NCBI RefSeq assembly: GCF_020379485.1
Contig: NW_026014645.1
Span: forward strand, 34,432-98,431
Length of the DNA: 64,000 nucleotides
Source: Brassica napus
Lineage: Eukaryota; Streptophyta; Magnoliopsida; Brassicales; Brassicaceae
Direction: 5' to 3'
Under the pieces are notes generated by a model. That model worked only from the letters and a program-made list of their open reading frames with translations. It was not told the origin of the DNA and made no database searches. A program made the translations under genes and the position numbers. The first letter of the stretch is position 1; every line of letters starts with the position of its first letter. This document shows, one piece after another, positions 1 through 10,614 of this stretch.

Positions 1-11
1 GGTATCAGAGC
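1..11 (+). other. Primer-binding site, initiator tRNA-Met type (first base cut off by window edge)
   Basis: GGTATCAGAGC at the window start matches the usual plant site TGGTATCAGAGC, complementary to the 3' end of initiator tRNA-Met. The same site follows the LTRs of the complete copies at 26732 and 48649. Minus-strand DNA synthesis would start here. Confidence 0.85.
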
Positions 12-753
12 TTAAGCTCCTGAATCAGGTCCATTCTATCCTTGCATCATTCATCTTGTTTGCATTTGTTTTTCCATTTATAAAAAAAAAAAAAACTGTT
101 TTTGCATTTTTGTGTTCTTTGTTCATCATAAATTGAAAAGCCATAAAGAGTTGAGATAGGAGACGACCTGTTGTCTAGTTTGATTCATTTCATCCATAAA
201 AAGAAAAGAAAAACGTGTTTGCATTCATTCCCCAGCTCCACTTTCAATTTTTAGATTTTGTGCATTCATTTCAAAAAAAAAAAAAAGATCTGCATTTTCA
301 TAGTTGTTTCTTGCTTAAAAAAAATAATAAATAAAAAGTCATACCATTTTTAATTTCGTGCATACCATATTTGTTACATATGTTTCTTATTTGCATTCAA
401 AAAAAAAAAAATCATTCAGCTTAGTTTATATCATTTTGGGTTCAAGTATACATTTTAGTTTCCATTTCCGGTGTTTTTGCATTTCATCTTAAGAAAATTC
501 AAAAAAAAATCAGTGTTAGTTTAATTTCCATATTTTCTTCCAATTTTTGTTTCTTATTATACCATATTGTTTAATTTCGAAATTTCATTCAGAAAACCAA
601 AAGAAAAATCATTTTAGTATAGTTACTTCATTTCGGTTCATAATTGCATATTTTCTCGGTTTAGTTAAATTGCATTCTTGCATTTGTTTTATTTTGGTTA
701 GACCAAAACTTTCCATACCTTCACTTTTTCTTTGAGATTGTTTTCAGGAAGCA
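12..753 (+). other. AT-rich untranslated leader of the gag-only element
   Basis: This stretch has many A-runs and T-runs and no credible gene; a 62-codon ORF at 547-735 is chance. It ends with a T-rich tract and TTTTCAG just before AAGCAATGG, which looks like a plant 3' splice site directly upstream of the start codon. The same leader is at 26744-27488. Confidence 0.75.
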
Positions 754-2749
754 ATGGAGGAGGAGAGACACGGCCAAAACCTAAGGGCCACCTTGAGCCA
801 ACAGTCCGCAGCTCTACAAAAGCTCCAAATTAAGATTGCTCAATTGGAGAAAAGAAATCAGGCACAAGTCCAACGTCCACATGAAGGAGAAAGGAGATTT
901 GGAAATGTACCAGGGGCAGTCTATGTCGAGCCCAAGCCACCAGATCCTTCAAGGATCAATCAAACTCCAACTTCTAAAACCCACAACCCTTATGTTGTTA
1001 ATTCTCGGTTTGATTATAACTCTTTTGCTGATAAAGTTGAACTCTTTAAATTTTCAGGAAAAAGAGGTTATCTAAGATGGGAGAGGAACCTTGATGAATG
1101 GTTTCACTACAACAACATCCTGAGGAAAGAGAGGCTAGCTTATGCCATTGATCAACTAAAAGATGATGCTTTTAAATGGTGGGTACAAGAAGAGGATGAT
1201 ATATGGTTTTACAAGGAGCCAGCTATCAAAACGTAGAGAGCTCTTAAGGAAGTCATGAGGGATAGATTTGCACCAGATTATACAAGGTCTGAAATCCAGG
1301 AACTATATCCAAGGAGATATCCAACTCATGGTTCCAAAGAAGCAAGGAAAATTGTGGAACAAGAAGTTCAAAGAGTCTTGCCTAAAGAGGCCAACTTTCA
1401 GCCAAACCAGGGGCACGCCATTGTCCACTGCTTAGAGCAGGAGAGTGACATCCCAAAGGTCAGGAAGATGAGTACAAGTGTCGGCCAAAACACTTTGATC
1501 AGGTCCAAAGACAAACCAGAGCAAGTTATTGTCCAAGTATAGGCTAAGGTAAGTCCTATACATGATAAATCTTTTCATAAATCATCTACCACTTGTATGT
1601 TGCACTTGTCTTTGTCCAAGAGTGTTATTACAGGTCTAAAGGAGCCTAGGTACATAGAAGAAGATGCGCCAGGCACAAACCTTCCCATGGACCAGAAGGA
1701 AGCTCAAAGCACAAAGCAATCAAAGTTGCTTATTAAACCAAAACCAGTGATCCAAGTATCAAACCAAGGTAAGTGTCTAACACCACCTTTAGATACTGGT
1801 TTAAACATTTATATTCTTGGTACAGGGATACCAGATGAGAGCCATATGCTTACTGGAGTTCCAAGTACCGAACCAGATCATGAGCTCAATCAAAATCCAC
1901 ACCATAAGTGGAAACCGAAATCTGAACAATGTACTGTTGAAGTGCCAAAATCTGAGGTAAAATTCACTTTAAACCAGAATGTTTTTATTGATTCTATGAC
2001 AAGATTAATGCACTTGTCTTGTCCAAGGAAAAGTGAAATTGGTACAGGAAAGCAAGGTTACTACAAGGCAAACAAAGAACAAGAAGTTCTTACTGCCACA
2101 TTTGACATTAAGGTTAATTGTTCTAGGTTTTCTTCAGTTTATAAATCCCTATACTTTGGTATAATACACTTGTCTTTGCCAAGATGTTTTGATCCAGGGA
2201 TAAGTCAAGAAGAACATAAAAACCGAGCTGAGCTATCAAAAGAAGATGGTTATACCAACCAAGGTAAACATTTGCGAGAAAGGCAGCCATCTAACCAAAT
2301 CTGTCCAAAGAAGAATATCATTCTTCATCATGCTGATGCACCCAAGGTAAATTCGACCATAACAAATTATGTTCATGAAATTCCAGTATCAGATATAATT
2401 CACTTGGTCTTTGTCCAGAATGTTGAAAAATTTTCAGGTTGCAAAGAAGAAAGCTTCAAAGAAATCCCACCGGATAATCTTTTGTTGCTAGGAGGATCAA
2501 ACCCAAAGATGGTCAGAACTGAGCCTGCTAGGAGTATGAAGGACCATCCACTGACGAAGAGAAGCAATTCAAAAGTCCATAGCAGAGGCGTGATCCTATC
2601 CTATTTGCTGAAAGAAGAGCCACCTGATGAACAATCCATCCCCAAACCAAAATAATATCAAGGTAAGACCTTAGAATCTCAAAAGAGTATGGAAGCTGAC
2701 TTGCTCTATCTTGGTGCAGGTTATACAGTTTCGAGGTCGAAACCTTTTC

Positions 2750-2762
2750 AAGGGGGAGGGAA
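2750..2762 (+). other. Polypurine tract of the gag-only element
   Basis: AAGGGGGAGGGAA lies immediately before the LTR start. This is the expected site of plus-strand priming. It also lies inside the ORF and would be translated as Gly-rich residues. Confidence 0.85.
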
Positions 2763-3113
2763 TTTTGCGGCCAGCAATTCAGCAGCTGAACCAGAGGTCG
2801 ACCCAACACCCTACTCAACCAGCCAAGGCGCCAACCAGGACATACGTGCACTAAAAATGCCATATCTTACAAACGAGGAGGGTTTAAATCACGAGGATAA
2901 TTTTTATGGATTCTACACTCAAGAAGGAGTCCAGGACAATTGGAATATGCCCAAAATATTCACGGAGAAAGAAGTTATGAATTTTACAATTCAGAGGTTT
3001 CTCAGCCCGTCCATCTGCGAGAATGCGACTTTAGAACAGGATTCAAGCCCAAAGAAGAAGCGGCCTGAACCAAAACCGATCATAGGAGTCAAGAGTAGTT
3101 TATTAGCTTTCCA
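2763..3113 (+). repeat. 3' LTR of the gag-only element, truncated
   Basis: It aligns with the first 351 bp of the LTRs at 25154-26729 and 29498-31069. The first bases read TTTTG here, against TGTTG at the 5' LTR of the complete copy. The remaining roughly 1.2 kb is missing, replaced by Tat sequence. Confidence 0.85.
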
Positions 3114-4637
3114 TAAAAAATAAAAAATCTCTCGCAAGAGATCTAACCCAAGTCACCCTCAGAACTTACGCCCCCTCTTCACCCACTGCCTCATCCGAGC
3201 CTGGAGCCGTGCCGCTTCCGTTCTCTCCGACCATCGGGTCTTTCCCCTCTGGGTCTTCTGAACACGTCGGAAGGAAGCACGCAGATTTCAGGTCGGCCAG
3301 GATGAGACCAAAATCTCCATCCTCGGCCGCCATATCTCCCTTGCAGCCGGACAGTCGGGCCTCTTCGGCCTCCAAGGTCGGGGGAGTCTCACTTTGGAAC
3401 GACCGAACCACGGCCATCCCGCCCTCAATCGTCGCCAAAGCGAAATCCCTGCTCCGAATACACTCGAGGGAACCCAGGGAAGCAGAAATCTTTGCCAAGC
3501 GAGCTTGAAACTCCGAACGAAGGGCATCCGTAGCCTCTTGGATCCCGCGGCGCGCTAGTCCCGCGTCACTCTCGATCTGACGCTGGAGTCGACGCACCTC
3601 CGAGGATTTGGCCTTCCTGGCCTTCTTTTCCTTAAGCAAGGAACTCGCCGTCTTCCCAAGGTCCCTCTCAAGCTCTCCTATCGCAACCTCGAGCTTCAAC
3701 ACTTTCGCAGAGGGAGAGTCCTCGACAGCCGTCAACATGGCCTCGGTTTCGGACCATCTGCCCTGAAGCTTCACCAACTCCCCGGAAAGGCGACTGGTCT
3801 CAGAACCACATTCGCTGATCATCCCATCGATCAACGATATGAACTGCGAACGGTGAGAATTCTTAAGACTAAGTCCGAGAAAAGAATGCACAAAAGACGA
3901 TCGAGAATTCAAACAAGAGACAAACCTTTCCGCGAAGTCCCGAGGCTAGGCTCGATCCACCTCGCTGCGAAGTCTCCCCGTCGCCACTCTTGGCGAGTTT
4001 CCTCTTCCGACTCTTAGGCTGAGTATCCAGGACAGCGCTAGGAGCACACAATGCCAGAACGATTTCCTTTCTGGCTGGAGGAGGAGGCATAGAGTCAGCA
4101 GCCTTCTCCTTGTCCTCGATGAGGATCGGAGTCGTGGAAGATCCCGCAGGAAGGGCTTGCGAGAGAAGAGCCATGACTTCGGTCCCATGACACGGGGCAA
4201 CGACCTGCACGGAAGAAGACGGAAACTTGGAGCCAGCTTGAGCTAGCTCTTTCTCGGCTTCGCGACGAACTAGTTTCTCTCGGAAAGAAAGATGACCGGC
4301 AACACAAGCCGGCGCAACCGCCGGAGAAGTTAGAACCGGAGCCGGAGAAGTGGCCTCGCCCATCTCGACGTCGGAATTCTTCTTATCACCTTGGGAGGAA
4401 GACATGTTGAAAGGGAAGTTATGAAACTAGAGAGGTTTTTTAAGGAATGAAGAAGGGAAGGTGTGAAGAAAACGAATGACAAGAGCTCACTACCTATAAA
4501 AGTATGGGTTCGGAATATCGTCTCGACAACTTTTTTCCGCGGAGTTTAAAATGTGAATTTCGTCCGATACACTTAAACTTGTCAACGTCATCTATCCGCC
4601 CGCTAGAGTCATAACTCTAACGGGCTGGGGGGCTAAC
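3112..4637 (+). mobile_element. 3' interior of a first Tat-lineage copy
   Basis: Bases 3112-4637 match 10561-12086 without a length change (constant offset 7,449). The segment holds the antisense gene and ends with a purine-rich tract (GGGCTGGGGGGC) directly before the LTR at 4638. It is the right end of an otherwise missing Tat element that shares the LTR 4638-6139 with the copy to its right. Such LTR-interior-LTR-interior-LTR chains are expected from unequal crossing over between LTRs. Confidence 0.85.
3166..4405 (-). CDS. Antisense accessory gene of the Tat element (copy 1), one predicted intron
   Basis: The ORF 4405-3869 (ATG at 4405) and the ORF 3912-3166 overlap, but a GT-AG intron at 3925-3844 (82 nt, phase 0) would join them into one protein of about 385 residues. 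The exons would be 4405-3926 and 3843-3166. The N-terminal part is Ser/Pro/Ala-rich with a basic patch (KSRKRKL) that could be a nuclear signal. The C-terminal half is charged, with heptad-like spacing typical of a coiled coil (about residues 160-310), and has an acidic tail. No enzyme motif is visible. Extra ORFs between pol and the 3' LTR, in either orientation, are known in the Tat lineage. Function is unknown; the intron is predicted, not shown. Confidence 0.65.
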
Positions 4638-4788
4638 TGTTGGGGTCAAAAACGGTTACGACCAATTTAACATTAAAAACGTCCGAGGAAGAAAATAAGA
4701 ATTCCTCCGAAGAGTACTTTTTGAAATACATTCTTCCTTACGAAAAAGCTTTACGGAAGAAAGAATCGAGATGTCCGACGAAAGCCCG

Positions 4789-5339
4789 CTCGGTCGCTAC
4801 GTAGCGACCGAGCTCGAACCAAAGCTCGGTCGCTACGTAGTGACCGAGCGATCGTCCCGCTCGGTCGCTATGTAGCGACGGAGCCCGGCCAAGCTTGGTC
4901 GCTACGTAGCGACCGAGCGATCGTCCCGCTTGGTCGCTACGTAGCGACCGAGCTCGGCCAAGCTCGGTCGCTACGTAGCGACCGAGCTCGAGCTAGTGCT
5001 CGGTCGCTACGTAGCGACCGAGCGATCGTCCCGCTCGGTCGCTACATAGCGACCGAGCTTGAGCCAAAGCGCGGTCGCTACGTAGCGACCGAGCGATCGT
5101 CCCGCTCGGTCGCTACGTAGCGACCAAGCGATCGTCCCGCTCGGTTGCTATATAGCGACCGAGCTCGAGCCAAAGCTCGGTCGCTACGTAGCGACCGAGC
5201 GATCGTCCCGCTCGGTTGCTACATAGCGACCGAGCTCGAGCCAAAGCTCGGTCGCTACGTAGCGACCGAGCGATCGTCCCGCTCGGTCGCTATGTAGCGG
5301 CCGGGCTCGAGCCGAAGTTTGGTCGCTGTGTAGCGATTG
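4789..5339 (+). repeat. Array of about 16 palindromic units inside Tat LTR 1
   Basis: Each unit is a 24-bp palindrome with arms CTCGGTCGC and GCGACCGAG around TACGTA. Many copies are perfect and others carry one or two changes, often C to T. Spacers alternate between types containing CGATCGTCCC and CTCGAGCCAAAG. The array is very CpG-rich and could form hairpins or cruciforms. Confidence 0.92.
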
Positions 5340-5754
5340 AACTCTTCCGGACATCGATATACATCAATCCATGCATTCTCGTCAAATCTTCGAACGCTAT
5401 CTCCCGAAGACCGTAGCAAGCTCAGTCCACGTTTTCCGCTATTCCAACTCATCGATCAAACTTCGCGGATGAGAAACCACGGAAAATTCATAGTAAATGT
5501 GTCGAGTCTGAAGACGGCCCAAAGGGACCTAAAACATGACTCGAGGCCATCCTACGATTTCCTAACCCAAAGCCCGTAAACCGCAGCACGGTTTACGCTT
5601 GGCCCACAAGGAAGGATAAATGTCAAGTTTCCACGGATAAATACGGAAGTTTTGAAGATAATTGTAAAGATCGGGAAAAATGGAATATCTCCATTTTTAT
5701 GCTATGACGGCTTAAGGGCAGAAGAGTAAAAGCGTAAACCAACCTTGGAGCTAG

Positions 5755-5761
5755 TATATAA
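5755..5761 (+). promoter_or_regulatory. Putative TATA box of Tat LTR 1
   Basis: TATATAA lies in the 3' third of the LTR, 385 bp before its end, and is kept in LTR 2 at 12852. Position and sequence suit the LTR promoter for genomic RNA. The start site is not known. Confidence 0.6.
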
Positions 5762-6142
5762 GGAGTCCTAGGCGAGGAGCATGGGGGAGAACTTTTTCAG
5801 AGGAAACTTAGCACTTAGAGCGATTTAGGCAATTTTCCGTTTTTGTTATTTCGAGCTGCGACTCAATTAGGTTTAGCCGTCTTAGGGTTGCTAGAACTAG
5901 GAATCTCGCCGACAGCTCTCGAGCCCAGGCTTATACCTTGTTGTAAACGCTCATACGCAGATTCGGAATAAGATCTTCTTTGCTCTCTTTTCGATTTATT
6001 ATACTTTAACGTTGTTATTCTCGTGTTCTGATTGCTTGACGTGTGGTAATTAGCAGATATCCGGGTCCTCTGGGAAATTAGGGTTTTCCTAGTTTCCTTA
6101 TTTAAACGGAAATCGACGGTGTGAATTTCGGTTCCCACAGTT

Positions 6143-6159
6143 TGGCGCTAGAAGGAGGG
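6143..6159 (+). other. Primer-binding site, tRNA-Asn type
   Basis: TGGCGCTAGAAGGAGGG, three bases after the LTR end, is complementary to the 3' end (with CCA) of plant tRNA-Asn(GUU). tRNA-Asn priming is recorded for Tat-type elements, in agreement with the pol domains downstream. Confidence 0.8.
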
Positions 6160-9100
6160 GGACATACAGATCAATCTAACCCGCAAAAGCCACTCAACGA
6201 TCAGGACCGGTATGCAAGATTCGACATGCGCGAACGTTATCTCATTCAAGGGGGGAGCAAACCTCAATCGAGCCAAACCTCGAAACGACCTCCTCGAAAC
6301 CTCGTTATCCTCCTTGGAGCCAATCTCCACGAACCTTTAAGGACAGAACTCATAACCTGTCTTAAAAAGAACCTTAATACTTTCGCATGGGCTGCAGAAG
6401 ATATGCCGGGAATCGACATTAACATAACATGTCACGAGCTGAATATCGACCCAACGTTCTAACCCGTCAAACAGAAAAGACGGAAGCTAGGACCCGAACG
6501 TGCTGCCGCAGTAAACGATGAGGTCGAAAAATTGCTTAAAGTTAGGTCGATAAGAGAAGTAAGGTACCCGGACTGGCTCGCCAACCCCATAGTAGTCAAA
6601 AAGAAGAACGGGAAGTGGCGAGTTTGCGTGGATTTTACCGACCTAAACAAGGCATGTCCAAAGGATAGCTTCCCTTTACCACATATCGATCGATTGGTAG
6701 AAGCAACAGCGGGCAATGAACTCTTATCCTTCATGGATGCCTTCTCAGGTTATAATCAAATTAGGATGAATCCCGACGATCGTGAAAAGACTGTGTTCAT
6801 TACCGATTGCGGAACTTATTGCTACAAGGTAATGCCCTTCGGCCTCAAAAACGCTGGTGCAACTTACCAACGACTCGTGAACCGAATGTTCTCCAAACAA
6901 CTCGGAAAAACGATGGAGGTTTATATCGACGACATGCTCGTCAAATCCCTCAAAGCAAGAGATCACGTGTCACATCTCGAAGAATGCTTTGCACAACTAA
7001 ATTCCCATAACATGAAGCTCAACCCGACAAAATGTAGATTTGCCGTGGCATCAGGGGAATTCCTCGGCTACTTGGTCACATACCGCGGCATCGAAGCAAA
7101 TCCAAAATAGATCAATGCTCTAATCGAGATGGCTTCACCAAAGAATAAATGGGAAGTCCAAAGACTGACCGGCTGAATCGCAGCACTTAACCGATTTATT
7201 TCACGATCAACAGATAAGTGCCTGCCCTTCTACGACGTCCTGCGAGGAAATAAAAAATTCGAATGGTCGGAAGAGTGCGAAAACGCCTTCCAACAGCTGA
7301 AGCATTATTTAGCTACTCCTCCAGTCCTCGCAAAACCCGTGGAAGGGGAGCCTTTATTCTTGTACATCGCGGTGTCAGCAACGGCCGTAAGCGGAGTCCT
7401 GATCAGGGAAGAACGCGGGGAGCAGAAACCTATTTTTTACATAAGCAAAACCTTGCTGGATGCCGAATCTAGGTATCCATTGATGGAAAAATTGGTGTGC
7501 GCGGTTGTAACATCGGCCCGAAAACTAAGACCATATTTCCAATCCCGCACAATCGTCATCCTCACGACTTTTCCCTTACGGACAATTTTTCAAAGCCCGA
7601 GTCAATCAGGCCGACTGGCTAAGTGGGCGGTCGAGTTGAGCGAGTATGACATTGAATACCGACCAAGGACGAGCGCAAAATCACAAGTGCTCGCAGACTT
7701 CTTTGTCGAACTTCCAACGGGAACAATAACCAATGAGGAACCAAATTCCACCTGGCTCCTCCACGTCGACGGATCCTCATCCAAGCAAGGATCAGGTATC
7801 GGGATCCGTCTCACATCTCCAACGAGCGAGATCTTGGAACAATCGTTCAGGCTGGAATTCCATGCCTCAACCAACGAGGCCGAATACGAAGCATTAATCG
7901 TAGGTCTACGTTTGGCTCACGGCTTAAAAATACGAAATCTCCACGCTTACTGCGACTCCCAGTTAGTGGCCAGTCAATTCAGGGGAGAGTATGAAGCCAG
8001 AGACGAACGGATGGACGCGTACCTCAAACTGGTCCAAGGTCTGGCTCAAGACTTCGACTGTTTCGCCCTTACCCGGATCCCCCGTTCCGTGAATGTCCAG
8101 GCGGACGCCCTCGCGGCCCTAGCATCAAGTTCCGATCCAGAACTCAAAAGGGTAATTCCGGTCGAATTCATCGAACATCCGAGTATCGGACCGCCAGTCG
8201 TCGTCAATCTCAAAGAGGGTCAAGACGACGAGGAAGAAGAAATTACGATACCACCACCATCGGAGCAATCTGATTACGGCTGTGATACCCCATGGCTTCA
8301 GACGATTCGAGACTACATTGTCGACGGGCAACTGCCCGCCGAAAAATGGGCAGCTCTCAAGGTCCGAACACAGGCCGCACGCTACGTAACAGTGGACGGC
8401 GAAATCTACAAATGGAGATTCTCCGGACCACTCCTGACGTGCCTGGAAGGAGAAAAGGCGAGAAAAGTAATGAAGGAAATACATTCCGGCTCCTGCGGCA
8501 ACTATTCCGGCGGAAGATCACTAGCCGTGAAAATCAAACGCCATGGATACTATTGGCCAACAATGATCGGAGATTGCGAGAAATTCGCACGAAAATGGAA
8601 AAATGCCAAAGGCATGCGCCAACTATCCGTCAACCGGCCGAAGTTCTTTCCTCCATCACATCGCCTTATCCCTTTATGCGCTGGGCCATGGATATTGTCG
8701 GACCTCTGCATAATTCAAAGCAAAAGCGTTTCCTTCTAGTCCTTACCGATTTTTTCTCAAAATGGGTAGAGGCGGACTCGTACGCAAGTATAAAAGACGT
8801 CCAAGTCGAGAATTTCGTATGGAAAAACATCATCTGTGGGCATGGAGTTCCTTACGAAATCGTAACCGATAACGGGTCTCAGTTCATTTCCACCCGATTC
8901 GAGGCATTCTGCAAAAAATGGAAGATATGACTCAACAAGTCAACTCCCAGATATCCGCAGTGCAACGGACAGGCTGAAACAATCAACAAGACCATTCTCG
9001 ACGGACTGAAGAAACCTTGCCAAAAAAGGTAGATGGGCCGACGAACTCGAGGGAGTCCTCTGGTCTCACCGTACCACCCCAAGGCGAGCAAAGGGAGAAA

Positions 9101-9525
9101 CTCCCTTCGCCCTGGTATACGGCACGGAATGCATGATTCCCGCAGAAGTAGAATTTCCCGATGTTCGAAGAAGGTTCTTACCCGAACGAGAGGAACTCAA
9201 CGATGCTATGCTCTTGGATGATCTCGACCTCATTAACGAGCGCCAAGATCGAGCGCTCATCCGAATTCAAAACTACCAGCACACCGCTGCGAGATACTAT
9301 AATTCCAACGTACGGAATCGTAGGTTCAATCAGGGAGATCTGGTCCTTCGCAAAGTCTTCCAAAACACCGTTGAATGAAATGCGGGAAAACTCGGAGCAA
9401 ACTGGGAAGGTCCCTATAAAATCGAAAAAGTCGTCCGACCAGGTTCTTACGAAATAGCCAACATGCAGGGCATAAAAATCCCTAGAACCTGGAACGCGAT
9501 GCATCTCAAAAAATACTATCACTAA
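6160..9525 (+). pseudogene. Tat pol remnant: RT, RNase H, archaeal-type RNase H, integrase
   Basis: One frame runs from 6160 to about 8595 with in-frame stops at 6460 (TAA), 7108 (TAG) and 7174 (TGA). Reverse transcriptase has the catalytic YIDD near 6922, followed by the Ty3-type RNase H (7263-7690). A second RNase H follows (about 7755-8130) with HVDGSS, NEAEYEA and CDSQLV. Integrase follows a frame change near 8595: MDIVGPL near 8691, TDNGSQF near 8866 and the third acidic residue in NGQAE near 8975, after a TGA at 8928. Another shift lies near 9020, and a TGA at 9376 precedes the C-terminus, which ends at 9525. Several stops look like CGA to TGA or CAG to TAG changes. It is non-functional. 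Confidence 0.9.
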
Positions 9526-10614
9526 ACAAACCAACTCGCAATCACTGAACTACGAGACGGCTTGATCTCCGCAAGGAGTACGTAGGCAGTTTGTCGAAAG
9601 GCAAATTCAGCTGTCCCCCCTCATTAAAAAAGGGGGGAGTGGGTACGTATACTCCTATACTCCCAAAAAATCGAAAAACTTCTTACCACGATTTTGGTGT
9701 TTTCGACTTATCAAAACATACTCACCCGTAAAATCAGAACGAGGTCTTCGGAAATTAGTCGGCCGCTTAGGAGAAGCAACCTTTAGCATCGCGAGACGTC
9801 GCAAAAGATGCCTCAAAGTTTATTTCTTTCAAGCGAACGAAACCTCCGTCACAAAAAGGAATATATATATGCACACACTAACACTTATTTTGCGCAAAAT
9901 ATTCAAAACAACGGCACGCGCCACCAAGTCCGATGCTGATCACATCGAACTCACAAACGTCCTAAACAGACATAGCCATCTCACGGAGATGACTCTCTTA
10001 CATCCGACACAAGGATAATATCGCTATAAAAGAAATCCGAAATTTTGGTCTAGCACTTCCGGTCTCCGGAGAGATGCTCGGTTCGTATCAAACAAGTCAT
10101 ATAAGCCGAGAACCTATCGCGGACTTTACATCGATACGAATCAGGAAGAAATCGTGATAGGAAAAAACGATAGCCGGTTAGTCACCGCACAATCCTTAAA
10201 CCGAAAGTAAACCTAGGTCTTGCCCTAAACCCAGCGCACTGGTCTCTAACATCTCAAAGACATGATATCGAAAGATAAGAGATTCTTAAACCATGCCTCT
10301 ATGTTTATGTTCGACACCTTCAGCACCCCCGCAGAGTTCACATCTCGCGGAAGAACTCTCGAAACAGATCTCGAATGAAACATTTCACAATCGAAGAAGG
10401 ATATGAGACGAAAACTCATCACCTTCCCCCCCACTATTCACAAACTCATAAAAAAGCGTTTCCGATTATCGTACTATAAAAAGAAAGCCGCAGAGCGGCA
10501 GGGATTCAAAGCCACACACGGCCAGTCCCGAAATACAAACAAGGCCATTCAAGGCCGAAACATAAAAAATAAAAAATCTCTCGCAAGAGATCTAACCCAA
10601 GTCACCCTCAGAAC
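9526..10614 (+). other. Non-coding region between Tat pol and the antisense gene
   Basis: No ORF worth calling is present. At 9615-9637 a run of C, a short loop and a run of G form an inverted repeat; the purine side (AAAAAAGGGGGGAG, 9626-9639) could act as an extra polypurine tract. The last bases (from 10561) are the same sequence found at the chimeric junction at 3112. Confidence 0.6.

Larger units (their letters stand above)
1..3113 (+). mobile_element. Truncated copy of the non-autonomous gag-only LTR retrotransposon
   Basis: Base 1 falls inside a primer-binding site (GGTATCAGAGC), so the 5' LTR lies outside the window. The copy then has a leader, a broken ORF, a polypurine tract (2750-2762) and the first 351 bp of a 3' LTR. 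It is nearly identical to the complete element at 25154-31069, which defines its parts. It stops at 3111-3113, where it joins Tat DNA; the two bases CA are common to both sides. No protease, reverse transcriptase or integrase sequence is present, as in the complete copy. It is older or more decayed than that copy because its ORF has three stop codons. Confidence 0.9.
754..3113 (+). pseudogene. Broken gag-like ORF of the gag-only element
   Basis: The reading frame matches the intact 1,038-codon ORF at 27489-30605. It is interrupted by TAG at 1234 (a Trp codon in the intact copy), TAG at 1540 (Lys codon) and TAA at 2653 (Gln codon). The N-terminal part has a coiled-coil-like start (residues about 5-40) and a Ty3/gypsy-type gag domain with the motifs FKFSGKRGYLRWERN and FKWWVQEEDD. 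The frame continues through the polypurine tract into the 3' LTR and is cut off by the junction at 3113. It cannot make the full protein. Confidence 0.88.
4638..6139 (+). repeat. Tat LTR 1 (1,502 bp), shared by two tandem Tat copies
   Basis: It begins TGTTGGGGTC after the purine tract and ends TTCCCACA before the primer site, with TG...CA ends. It pairs with the LTR at 12087-13236, which is 352 bp shorter because of one deletion near its start. It contains a palindrome array (4789-5339) and a TATA box (5755-5761). It has a 3' interior on its left and a primer-binding site on its right, so it serves as 3' LTR of one copy and 5' LTR of the next. Confidence 0.92.

Noticed and set aside
4789..5339. 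Possible CRISPR-like array of repeats and spacers
   Set aside because: The repeats are full palindromes with the same two spacer types, inside a plant LTR. There are no cas genes and spacers are not unique.
5216..5579. ORFs of 66-80 codons at the right end of the palindrome array
   Set aside because: They are products of the palindromes read in frame on both strands. The copy at 12312-12804 has a different extent, so there is no coding constraint.
9611..9640. Bacterial-style terminator hairpin
   Set aside because: The sequence is from a plant retrotransposon. A hairpin of C and G runs here is better read as a purine tract and its partner.
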